From Rhodobacter sp. (GTDB lineage: Bacteria > Pseudomonadota > Alphaproteobacteria > Rhodobacterales > Rhodobacteraceae), in the NCBI GenBank assembly GCA_027487575.1, contig JAIYDJ010000035.1, forward strand, positions 1-64,000: a stretch of DNA of 64,000 nucleotides, given 5' to 3'. Position 1 is the first letter of the stretch, and each line of letters starts with the position of its first letter. Under the pieces are notes generated by a model, which was given only the letters and a program-made list of their open reading frames with translations, searched no databases and was not told the DNA's origin. Position numbers and translations under genes: made by a program. Positions 35,737 to 43,887 of this stretch are shown in pieces.

Positions 35737-36585
35737 ATGGACTACAAATCCGTATTCTCGGTGATAACGGCACCCGCCCAGGCCGACCCTGCGATCAGGG
35801 CCTGCGCCGATCTATGTGCCGACCAGGGCGCGCATCTGGATGTTCTGGCCTTGGGCATCGACCGGATTCAGATGGGCTACAGCTATATCGGGGCCGAAGC
35901 GGTTTTGATGGACGCAACGATGGAACGCGCCACCGCCGACGCGCGGGCCAACGAAACCGCCGCGCGGGCGGCTCTGGCGCAGCCCGCTCCGGGCCTGCGG
36001 TGGGCGCTGGAAAGCGCTGCCGTGCAGATCGGAATGATGACGGAGCTGGTGGCGGCACATGCCCGATTCGCCGACCTTGTGGTTCTGACCCGTCCCTACG
36101 GCCCCGAGGCTTCGGACGAGGCCCCGGCCGTGCTGGAAGCCGCGCTGTTCAACGCCCGCGCGCCGGTCGTGGTGCTGCCCGATTCCGGTGCGCCGGTGGT
36201 CTTTCCGCCCCGCCGGATTGTCCTCGCCTGGGATCAAAGCGCCGAGGCGCTGGCCGCCACACGGGCCGCGCTGCCTTTCCTGAAGTCGGCCGATCAGGTG
36301 ATCATCACCATCGTCGATCCCGGCGCGCACAATCCCGAACGGTCCGATCCGGGCGGCCTGCTGTGCCAGATGCTGGTGCGGCACGGCGTGAAGGCCGAAG
36401 TTTCGGTGCTGGCCAGGACCCTGCCCCGGATATCAGAAGTGCTGACCCGGCAGGTGGCCGACCACAACGCCGACATGCTGGTGATGGGGGCCTACGGCCA
36501 TTCACGCCTGCGCGAAGCCCTGATCGGCGGCCCGACCCGCGATCTGCTGGAACAGTCCGTGGTGCCGGTGTTTCTGGCCCACTGA
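35737..36585 (+). CDS. Tandem universal stress protein
   Basis: Cytoplasmic protein of 282 residues with two UspA-like halves (about 1-140 and 150-282). The second half ends with the ATP-binding signature GAYGHSRLREALIGGPTRD, while the first half lacks it. Such proteins help survival under energy or oxygen limitation, which fits its FNR box and position between ccoN and fnrL. A GAAGGAGA ribosome site precedes the ATG at 35737. Confidence 0.9.
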   Translation: MDYKSVFSVITAPAQADPAIRACADLCADQGAHLDVLALGIDRIQMGYSYIGAEAVLMDATMERATADARANETAARAALAQPAPGLRWALESAAVQIGMMTELVAAHARFADLVVLTRPYGPEASDEAPAVLEAALFNARAPVVVLPDSGAPVVFPPRRIVLAWDQSAEALAATRAALPFLKSADQVIITIVDPGAHNPERSDPGGLLCQMLVRHGVKAEVSVLARTLPRISEVLTRQVADHNADMLVMGAYGHSRLREALIGGPTRDLLEQSVVPVFLAH

Positions 36586-36599
36586 TCCAAGCCCACCGG

Positions 36600-37343
36600 C
36601 TACGACAGCATTCCCCCGTCGCTGTCGTCGCCGGTGACATCCATCAGCTTATTGAAATCGGGCACCGTCACGCGGCGGTTGCCTTCCAGCACGATCAGCC
36701 CTTCGCGCTTCAGCGCGCTCATCTGGCGGCTGACGGTTTCCAGCGTCAGCCCCAGGTAATCCGACATCTCCTCGCGGGTCAGCGGCAGGTCGAACACCGT
36801 CACGCCAAGGCTGCGCTGCTTCAGCGTCGCCTCGCGCCGCGCGATGATGGCAAGCAGGCTTGCGATCTTCTCGCGCGCAGTCTTGCGGCCCAAAAGCAAC
36901 ATCCATTCCCGCGCCGCGTCCAGCTCGTCCAGCGTCATCTCCAGCAGGCGCTGCGCCACATGCGGCGTGCGCACCATCAGCTCTTCGAACGGCTTCTTGC
37001 GGAAACAGCACATCACCACGTCGTTGACCGCCGTCACATCATAGGCCGCCTGCTGCCGCCCCGGCCGCCCGACGAAATCGGACGGCAACAGCAACCCCAC
37101 CATCTGCCGCCGCCCGTCCTCCATCGTCTGGGTCAGCTTGGCAATTCCGGTCACCACCGACGCCACGAAATCCATCCGGTCGCCCGACCAGATCACGGTC
37201 TGGCCGGCCTGAAAGCTGCGATAGTACTTCATCTGTTCCAGATGCGCCAATTCGTCGCTGTCACAGCGCGCGCAGACCGCCCGGTGCCGGATCGGACAAT
37301 CCCCGCAATTGCGCATGTCGATGGGTGGAGCGAGATTTGCCAT
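36600..37343 (-). CDS. fnrL: FNR-type oxygen-responsive regulator FnrL
   Basis: CRP/FNR-family transcription factor of 247 residues that senses oxygen with a 4Fe-4S cluster and activates micro-oxic genes. N-terminal Cys13, Cys16, Cys24 and Cys27 (CGDCPIRHRAVCARC) and a fourth at 112 or 113 supply cluster ligands. A cyclic-nucleotide-type beta roll and a dimer helix follow. The helix-turn-helix has ETVSRQMSAL, whose E-x2-S-R pattern reads TTGAT half-sites, matching the boxes seen here. The ATG at 37343 is preceded by an FNR box only 15 bases upstream, so FnrL could repress its own gene. Confidence 0.95.
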   Translation of the reverse strand: MANLAPPIDMRNCGDCPIRHRAVCARCDSDELAHLEQMKYYRSFQAGQTVIWSGDRMDFVASVVTGIAKLTQTMEDGRRQMVGLLLPSDFVGRPGRQQAAYDVTAVNDVVMCCFRKKPFEELMVRTPHVAQRLLEMTLDELDAAREWMLLLGRKTAREKIASLLAIIARREATLKQRSLGVTVFDLPLTREEMSDYLGLTLETVSRQMSALKREGLIVLEGNRRVTVPDFNKLMDVTGDDSDGGMLS

Positions 37344-37358
37344 TGGATCCTGTTCTGT

Positions 37359-37372
37359 TTGATCTGAATCAA
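37359..37372. promoter_or_regulatory. FNR box between fnrL and hemN
   Basis: TTGAT-CTGA-ATCAA, a perfect consensus. Its centre is 41.5 bases upstream of the A of the hemN ATG, and only about 22 bases upstream of fnrL, where it would overlap the promoter or the start of transcription. Confidence 0.88.
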
Positions 37373-37406
37373 GGAAACCCAGGTTTACACATTTCACTGT
37401 AAGGGA

Positions 37407-38762
37407 ATGTCACACCATCCACAACTCGCCCGGCTTGGACTCTTCGATGCGCGTGTGCCGCGCTACACAAGTTATCCGACGGCGCCGCAGTTCGCGCCCT
37501 TGGCCAGACCCAACCAGGTGATCGAGTGGATCGAGGCAATCCCCGCCGGATCGGACATCTCGGTTTACCTGCATGTCCCGTTCTGCCGCAGGCTGTGCTG
37601 GTTCTGCGCCTGCCGGACGCAAGGCACCTCGTCGGACGTGCCGGTCATCGCCTATGTCCGTACCTTGCAGGCCGAAATCGCCCTTCTCAAGGCGCATCTG
37701 CCGCGCGGCGTGCGGCTGTCACGGCTGCACTGGGGGGGCGGGACCCCCACCCTTCTGCCGCCCGTGGCGATCCGCGAACTGGCCGCGACCGTGCTCGACG
37801 CCGTGCCGATGGCGCCCGGTGCCGAGTTTTCGGTGGAGATCGACCCGAACGAGATCGACGCCGCCCGTCTGGAGGCGCTGGTTGCCGCCGGGATGACCCG
37901 CGCCTCGATCGGGGTGCAGGACTTCGACCCGGAAATCCAGCGCATCATCGGGCGCGAGCAAAGCTATGACCTGACCCGCCGCGTTGCCGACATGATCCGG
38001 GGTCATGGAATTGCCAGCCTGAATGCCGACATCCTGTTCGGGTTGCCGCATCAGACCCGCGCCCGGATGGCGGATTCGGTTCAGAAACTTCTGTCGCTGA
38101 CACCCGACCGGGTCGCCCTTTACGGCTATGCCCATGTGCCGTGGATGAGCCGCCGGCAACAGATGATCCCGTCCGACGACCTGCCCTCGCCACAGGACCG
38201 GCTCGCGCTGTTCGAAACCGCGACGGCGCTGTTCACGGCGGACGGCTATGACGCGATCGGGATCGACCATTTCGCCCTGCCAGGTGACAGCATGGCCCGC
38301 GCGGCGCGTGCGGGCACCCTGCGCCGCAACTTTCAGGGCTATACCGATGACACCGCCCCGGTGCTGATCGGGCTGGGGGCATCGTCGATCTCGCGCTATC
38401 CGCAGGGCTTCGCGCAGAACGTCAGCGGGACGGCGGACTACACCAAGTCGATCCGCGCGGGAAAACTGGCCGTGCACCGCGGCCATGTCTTTGTCGGTGA
38501 TGACAGGATGCGCGCCCGGATGATCGAGGCGCTGCTGTGCGATTTCCACATCGCGCGCGCCGAAATCCTGCGTGATTTCCCGATCGCGCCCGCTGATCTG
38601 GACCGCCTGCTGGCCTCTGCCGCCGGGGAATTCGGCGAGTTCATCCGGCTTGATGCTTCCGGCCTGACGATCCTGCTGCCCGGTCGGCCGCTGGCCCGGA
38701 TCGTGGCGCGCGCTTTCGATACCTACGACCAGTCCAAGGCGAAACACTCCGCCGCCGTCTGA
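37407..38762 (+). CDS. hemN: Oxygen-independent coproporphyrinogen III oxidase
   Basis: Radical-SAM enzyme (hemZ in Rhodobacter) of 451 residues that makes protoporphyrinogen IX without O2. VPRYTSYPTAPQF is near the N-terminus, the cluster cysteines are Cys60, Cys64 and Cys67 in CRRLCWFC, and HWGGGTPT, EIDPNE and GVQDFD are SAM and substrate motifs. The C-terminal HemN domain is complete. The AAGGGA sequence lies directly against the ATG, an unusually short ribosome-site spacing. Divergent from fnrL with an FNR box between. Confidence 0.96.
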   Translation: MSHHPQLARLGLFDARVPRYTSYPTAPQFAPLARPNQVIEWIEAIPAGSDISVYLHVPFCRRLCWFCACRTQGTSSDVPVIAYVRTLQAEIALLKAHLPRGVRLSRLHWGGGTPTLLPPVAIRELAATVLDAVPMAPGAEFSVEIDPNEIDAARLEALVAAGMTRASIGVQDFDPEIQRIIGREQSYDLTRRVADMIRGHGIASLNADILFGLPHQTRARMADSVQKLLSLTPDRVALYGYAHVPWMSRRQQMIPSDDLPSPQDRLALFETATALFTADGYDAIGIDHFALPGDSMARAARAGTLRRNFQGYTDDTAPVLIGLGASSISRYPQGFAQNVSGTADYTKSIRAGKLAVHRGHVFVGDDRMRARMIEALLCDFHIARAEILRDFPIAPADLDRLLASAAGEFGEFIRLDASGLTILLPGRPLARIVARAFDTYDQSKAKHSAAV

Positions 38763-38766
38763 TGCG

Positions 38767-39999
38767 CTACCGGCCCTGCGGCGCGTGGCCTTCGACAAAA
38801 GCCACCATGCGCGGCAGGCAGACGGTTGTCAGATCATAGCTTTCAACTGCGGTCCGCCGCGCGGCGGCCTGGATCGGGGCGAACCGGTCCGGATGCGCCA
38901 GCGCCTCGGTCAACCGTGCCGACCACCCGGCCACGTCAAAGAAATCCACCAGACTTCCATTGACGCCATCGCGGATCACCTCCTGCACCGGGGCCGTGGC
39001 CGACCCCACCACATGGCACCCGGCCGCCATCGCCTCCAGCATCGACCACGACAGCACGAAGGGATAGGTCAGATAGGCATGCGCCCGGCTGACCTGCAGC
39101 AGGCTGACAAAGTCCGGGTAGGGCACCTTGCCCAGAAAATGCACCCGCGCGGGGTCGATGCCGTCTGCCACCTCGGACAGGATATGGTCCTTCCACCCCG
39201 TCTTGCCCTTGGGTGCGGACCCGTAGGAAACCTCGTTGCCGCCCACGATCACCACCTGCGCCTGCGGCCGCGCGGCCAGCACCGCAGGCAGCGCCCGCAT
39301 GAAGATGTGATAGCCGCGATAGGGTTCCAGATTGCGGTTCACGAAGGTCAGAACCTCGTCCCCCGCGCGCAGGACATGCCCCCCGGGCAGCGTCAGACTG
39401 GCCGCAGGATCAGGGCGAACCGCCTCGGTGTTCACCCCGTCGTGGATGACCGCGATCATCCGGCGCAGGGCGGGCGGATAGGTGGATGCCTGCCATTCGG
39501 TCGGGGACACCCCGGCATCGGCATGCAGCAGCGCCTGCCCCAGATGCGCGGTGCGTCCTTGGGCGATCATCACCTGATCGAAGTTTGCCGCGCCGAATTC
39601 GGGGTCGAACCCCACATCCGCCCCGCGGCCCCTGTAGTAGAATTCGGCATAGACCAGCAGCTTGGCCTCCGGCCAGACTTCCTGCAGGAACAGCGTCTCG
39701 CCCCAGCCGGAATGCCCGAAGATCACGTCGGGCACATAGCCCTTCTGCGCGCGCAACTGCCGCGCCGCGCGGGCGACGTTGACACCCCGGTCGCTCATCG
39801 TCGTGTAGTTGCGCCCCAGACGTGTCGCCGCCGGGTCGACCTTGGCGGCCTCGTGTTTGTAGCGCAGCACCGGAATGGTCGAAGGCCGCTGATTGCCCGC
39901 ATCGGTCAGCGCCAGACAGTCATGGCCCCGCGCCGCCAGCGCCGGGGCGAGATGCAGGAACTGGCCCGGAAAATTCTGGTGGACGAACAGGATCTTCAT
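38767..39999 (-). CDS. Glycosyltransferase family 4-like protein
   Basis: Cytoplasmic or peripheral GT-B glycosyltransferase of 410 residues. It opens with the strand MKILFVHQNFPGQF; VTFVNRNLEPYRG-like and KVPYPDFVSLLQVSRAHAYLTYPF segments mark the C-terminal nucleotide-sugar domain, and SWSMLEAMAAGCHVVGSATAPVQEVI carries the acidic acceptor motif. Sugar and acceptor are unknown. The ATG overlaps the stop of the peptide-transporter ATPase gene by four bases (ATGA), so it is co-translated with the yej-type importer. Ends near the convergent hemN. Confidence 0.87.
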   Translation of the reverse strand: MKILFVHQNFPGQFLHLAPALAARGHDCLALTDAGNQRPSTIPVLRYKHEAAKVDPAATRLGRNYTTMSDRGVNVARAARQLRAQKGYVPDVIFGHSGWGETLFLQEVWPEAKLLVYAEFYYRGRGADVGFDPEFGAANFDQVMIAQGRTAHLGQALLHADAGVSPTEWQASTYPPALRRMIAVIHDGVNTEAVRPDPAASLTLPGGHVLRAGDEVLTFVNRNLEPYRGYHIFMRALPAVLAARPQAQVVIVGGNEVSYGSAPKGKTGWKDHILSEVADGIDPARVHFLGKVPYPDFVSLLQVSRAHAYLTYPFVLSWSMLEAMAAGCHVVGSATAPVQEVIRDGVNGSLVDFFDVAGWSARLTEALAHPDRFAPIQAAARRTAVESYDLTTVCLPRMVAFVEGHAPQGR

Positions 40000-41609
40000 G
40001 AAGCCGACTTCGGTTCCGGTGCAGACTGAGTGCCGAAGGCCGCCGCCATCAGCGCCCGCGTGTAGGGCTGCTGCGGGTCGGCGAACATCTGCGCGCTGGT
40101 TCCCTGTTCCACAACGTCGCCGCGCTGCATCACCATCACCTTGTGCGCCAGCGCCCGCACCACGCGCAGGTCGTGGCTGATGAAAAGATAGGCCAATCCC
40201 CATTTGCGCTGCAGATCGCGCAACAGGTCCACGATCTGCACCTGCACCGTCATGTCCAGCGCCGATGTCGGCTCGTCCAGCACCACGAGCTTGGGCCGCA
40301 GGATCATGGCGCGCGCGATGGCGATCCGCTGGCGTTGCCCGCCCGAAAACTCATGCGGATAGCGCGGCATCGAGGCGGGGTCCAACCCCACCTCGGCCAT
40401 GATCGCGGCCACCATTTCACTGCGGTTGCGACCGGGGTCCACCCCGTGCACCCCCAGCCCTTCGGCGATGATCTGCTCGGCGGTCATCCGGGGTGACAAG
40501 CTGCCGAACGGGTCCTGGAACACCACCTGCATGTCGCGCCGCAAGCTGCGCAGCGCCGTTCCGCGCAGACCCGAGATGTCGCGACCCATGAAGCGCACAG
40601 CGCCCTTGCACTCGATCAGCCGCAGGATCGCCATGGCCAGCGTGGTCTTGCCCGACCCAGACTCACCCACGATGCCCAGCGTTTCCCCGGCCCTGATCGA
40701 CAGAGTTGCGTCGTTGACGGCCTTCACATCGCCCACATGTCGCCGCATCAGCCCGGCCTGAATCGGAAACCACACCCGCAGGTTTTGCGTGGACAGCACT
40801 TCGGGCGCGGTGTCGGGCAGCGGGTCCGGCCGCCCTTTCGGTTCCGCCGCCAGCAGCTTGCGGGTGTAGGGATGCGCCGGGTTGGCAAAGATTGCGGCGG
40901 TCGTCCCCTGTTCGACGATCTGCCCGCCCTGCATCACACAGACCCGGTCGGCGATACGCCGCACGATCCCCAGATCATGCGTGATGAACAGAAGGCTCAG
41001 CTTCTCGCGTTGTTTCAGATCGGCCAGAAGGTCAAGGATCTGCGCCTGAATCGTCACGTCCAGCGCGGTTGTCGGCTCGTCCGCGATCAGAAGGTCCGGC
41101 CCGTTCGCCAGTGCCATCGCGATCATCACCCGCTGCTGCTGCCCGCCCGACAACTGATGCGGATAGGCCCCGATCCGGCTGATCGCCTCGGAAATCCCGA
41201 CCTTGTTCAACAGTTCGATCGACCGCCGCCGCGCGGCATCGCCGGTCAGCCCCTGATGCAGGGCCAGCGACTCGCCCAACTGCTTTTCGATGGTGTGCAG
41301 CGGGTTCAGGCTGGTCATCGGCTCCTGGAAGATGAAGCTGATGTCGTTGCCGCGTACGCGGCGCAACTGCGGTTCGGTCGCGCCCACCATCTGCGCGCCA
41401 AGATAGGTCACCGACCCGTCCACCTGCGCCGCATCCGGCAGCAGCCCGACGGTAGACAATGCCGTGACAGACTTGCCCGACCCGCTTTCGCCCACCAGCG
41501 CGACCGTCTCGCCCTTGCCGACGGTAAAGCTGACATCGCGCACCGCGTGGATGATCCGGCCATCCTGCCGAAACCGCACGTTCAGGCCGGCCACTTCCAG
41601 TACGTTCAT
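39996..41609 (-). CDS. yejF: Peptide ABC transporter, fused ATPase YejF
   Basis: Dual ATPase of 537 residues for the peptide importer. Two complete nucleotide-binding domains are visible: Walker A GESGSGKS twice (about 38 and 322), signatures LSGGQQQR and FSGGQRQR, Walker B LLIADEPTTALD and LVVLDEPTSALD. Each ends with an oligopeptide-transporter C-terminal extension. The family takes up microcin C-like peptides and muropeptides. Four-base overlaps on both sides. Confidence 0.94.
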   Translation of the reverse strand: MNVLEVAGLNVRFRQDGRIIHAVRDVSFTVGKGETVALVGESGSGKSVTALSTVGLLPDAAQVDGSVTYLGAQMVGATEPQLRRVRGNDISFIFQEPMTSLNPLHTIEKQLGESLALHQGLTGDAARRRSIELLNKVGISEAISRIGAYPHQLSGGQQQRVMIAMALANGPDLLIADEPTTALDVTIQAQILDLLADLKQREKLSLLFITHDLGIVRRIADRVCVMQGGQIVEQGTTAAIFANPAHPYTRKLLAAEPKGRPDPLPDTAPEVLSTQNLRVWFPIQAGLMRRHVGDVKAVNDATLSIRAGETLGIVGESGSGKTTLAMAILRLIECKGAVRFMGRDISGLRGTALRSLRRDMQVVFQDPFGSLSPRMTAEQIIAEGLGVHGVDPGRNRSEMVAAIMAEVGLDPASMPRYPHEFSGGQRQRIAIARAMILRPKLVVLDEPTSALDMTVQVQIVDLLRDLQRKWGLAYLFISHDLRVVRALAHKVMVMQRGDVVEQGTSAQMFADPQQPYTRALMAAAFGTQSAPEPKSAS

Positions 41610-42718
41610 TGAAAGGTCTTTCGCGGGTCGAACGCGTCGCGCACGCCTTCAAAGATGAACACCAGAAGGGACAGCATGATGGCAAAGGTGAAGAACGCGA
41701 TGAAGGCGAGGCTCGGCACCTGCAGGTTCTCCTTCGCCAGCCGCGTCAACTGTCCCAGCGACGGCAGGCTGGCAGGCAGGCCGTAGCCCAGATAATCCAG
41801 CGCCGCCAAGGACCCGATCGTTCCGGCCACCACGAAGGGAAGCATCGTCAGCGTCGCCACCAGCGCGTTGGGCAGCACGTGGCGGACGATGATGACCCAG
41901 TCCGACACGCCCAAGGCGCGCGCCGCCCGCACATATTCAAAGTTCCGCGCACGCAGGAATTCGGCGCGCACCAGCCCCACAAGCCCGGTCCAGCCGAACA
42001 GCACCATCAGCCCCACCAGCAGCCAGAACCCCTTTTCCCAGACCGCCCCGACGATGATGATGACGTAAAGGGATGGCGTGGACCCCCAGATTTCCAGCAC
42101 CCGCTGGAAAATCAGGTCGGTCAGCCCGCCGAAATAGCCCTGCACCGCCCCCGCCATTACCCCCAGCACCGTCGTCGCGAACGTCACGATCAGCGCGAAG
42201 GTCACCGACAACCGCACGCCATAGATCACACGCGCCAGCACGTCGCGCGCGGTGTCATCCGTGCCGAACCAGTGTTCCGCGTCGGGCGGCGACGGGGCCG
42301 CCTTGCCGCCCAGATCGGCGATGGTGGAATAGCTGTAGGGGATCGGCGCCCAGACCATCCAGCCGGGGCTGGCCTCGGGGTTGTCCAGCGTCCCGGCCTC
42401 GGCCTGCGCGATCAGACCCGCCGGATCGTCGTAGCATTCGACCAGCCCGCCGGTCCGGATCAGGCACTGCACCTCGATGGACCGGTAACTGGCTTCCGTG
42501 CGCAGGTCGCCGCCGAAATCGGTTTCGGAATAGAAGTTCAGAAAGGGCGTGTGCAACTCGCCGCGATAGCTGACCAGCAGCGGGCGGTCGTTGGCCAGAA
42601 GTTCGGCAAACAGCGACAGCCCGAACAGGACGCCGAATATCCAGAGCGACCACCAGGCCCGCCGGTTTGCCTTGAAATTCCGCCAGCGACGCTGATTCAG
42701 GGGCGAAAGCCGCATCAT
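41606..42718 (-). CDS. yejE: Peptide ABC transporter permease YejE
   Basis: Inner-membrane permease of 370 residues. A first helix near 23-43 is followed by a periplasmic insert of about 100 residues (HTPFLNFYSETDFGGD), typical of YejE, then five helices and the EAA-like loop ARALGVSDWVIIVRHVLPNA that contacts the ATPase. Starts within the last four bases of yejB. Confidence 0.93.
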   Translation of the reverse strand: MMRLSPLNQRRWRNFKANRRAWWSLWIFGVLFGLSLFAELLANDRPLLVSYRGELHTPFLNFYSETDFGGDLRTEASYRSIEVQCLIRTGGLVECYDDPAGLIAQAEAGTLDNPEASPGWMVWAPIPYSYSTIADLGGKAAPSPPDAEHWFGTDDTARDVLARVIYGVRLSVTFALIVTFATTVLGVMAGAVQGYFGGLTDLIFQRVLEIWGSTPSLYVIIIVGAVWEKGFWLLVGLMVLFGWTGLVGLVRAEFLRARNFEYVRAARALGVSDWVIIVRHVLPNALVATLTMLPFVVAGTIGSLAALDYLGYGLPASLPSLGQLTRLAKENLQVPSLAFIAFFTFAIMLSLLVFIFEGVRDAFDPRKTFQ

Positions 42719-43875
42719 CCCCTCCGGTCAAAGTCGATGCGCGGATCGACCCAGACATACATCAGGTCCGACAGGATGCCGACCACCAACCCGATCAGGC
42801 CAAAGGCGAACAGCGTGCCGAAGATCACCGGATAGTCCCGTTCGACCGCCGCGCGATAGCCAAGCTGACCCAACCCGTCCAGCGTGAACATCGTCTCGAT
42901 GATCAGGCTGCCACCAAAGAACACCGACACGAACAGCGCCGGAAAGCCCGCGATCACGATAAGCATCGCGTTGCGGAACACATGGCCGTACAGCACCCGC
43001 GTTTCCGTCAGCCCCTTGGCCCGCGCGGTCATCACGTACTGCTTCTTGATCTCGTCCAGAAAGCTGTTCTTGGTCAGCAGCGTCAGCGTGGCAAAGGATG
43101 AAATGGTGGAGGCGATCACCGGCAGGGTGATGTGCCAGATGTAATCGGCGATCTTGCCGGGCCAGGACAGCGTTTCCCAATCGTCCGACACCAGCCCCCG
43201 CAGCGGAAAAATCTGCCAGTAGGACCCGCCAGCGAAAAGCACCAGCAGCAGGATGGCGAACAGGAACCCCGGAATGGCATAGGCCGCGATGATGATGCCA
43301 GAGGTCCAGTTGTCGAAGGACGACCCTTCGCGCATCGCCTTGCGGATGCCCAGCGGGATCGAGATCATGTAGGCGATCAGCGTGGACCACAGCCCCAGCG
43401 TGATCGACACCGGCATCTTTTCGATCACCAGTTCCAGCACGCCCTTCGACTGGAAATAGCTGGTGCCGAAATCCAGCGTCACGAACCTGCCCATCATGAT
43501 GAAGAACCGCTCGGCCGCCGGTATGGCCTCTTTGGTGCATTCCGGGGCGTCGATCGACGGTTTCCCGGTGAAGCCGGGCTCGCAGACGAAGCGGGCAAAG
43601 CCGAATTCCACCTCCAGCTTGGCGCGCATGTCAGGCGGCAGGCCCCGCGCGCCGATGTAGGCCCCCTGCCCGCCATCTGCCCCCGCCTCGGCCCCCGCGT
43701 CGCCGCCGCTGCCCCCGGTCACGGCGGCAATCGCATCGCCCGACCCTTCCAGCCGCGCCTCGATCTGGTCCAGCGGCCCCCCCGGCACCAGTTGGGTCAG
43801 CGCAAAGTTGACCAGCATGATCCCGAACAGCGTGGGGATCACCAGCAACAAGCGCCGCAGGATGTAGGCTCCCAT
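42715..43875 (-). CDS. yejB: Peptide ABC transporter permease YejB
   Basis: Inner-membrane permease of 386 residues with helix 1 at about 9-29, a long periplasmic loop of low complexity (Gly/Ala rich near 50-70), five further helices and the EAA motif TARAKGLTETRVLYGHVFRNA. It pairs with YejE. Follows yejA after 12 bases. Confidence 0.93.
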   Translation of the reverse strand: MGAYILRRLLLVIPTLFGIMLVNFALTQLVPGGPLDQIEARLEGSGDAIAAVTGGSGGDAGAEAGADGGQGAYIGARGLPPDMRAKLEVEFGFARFVCEPGFTGKPSIDAPECTKEAIPAAERFFIMMGRFVTLDFGTSYFQSKGVLELVIEKMPVSITLGLWSTLIAYMISIPLGIRKAMREGSSFDNWTSGIIIAAYAIPGFLFAILLLVLFAGGSYWQIFPLRGLVSDDWETLSWPGKIADYIWHITLPVIASTISSFATLTLLTKNSFLDEIKKQYVMTARAKGLTETRVLYGHVFRNAMLIVIAGFPALFVSVFFGGSLIIETMFTLDGLGQLGYRAAVERDYPVIFGTLFAFGLIGLVVGILSDLMYVWVDPRIDFDRRG

Positions 43876-43887
43876 CCGGTCAGACCA

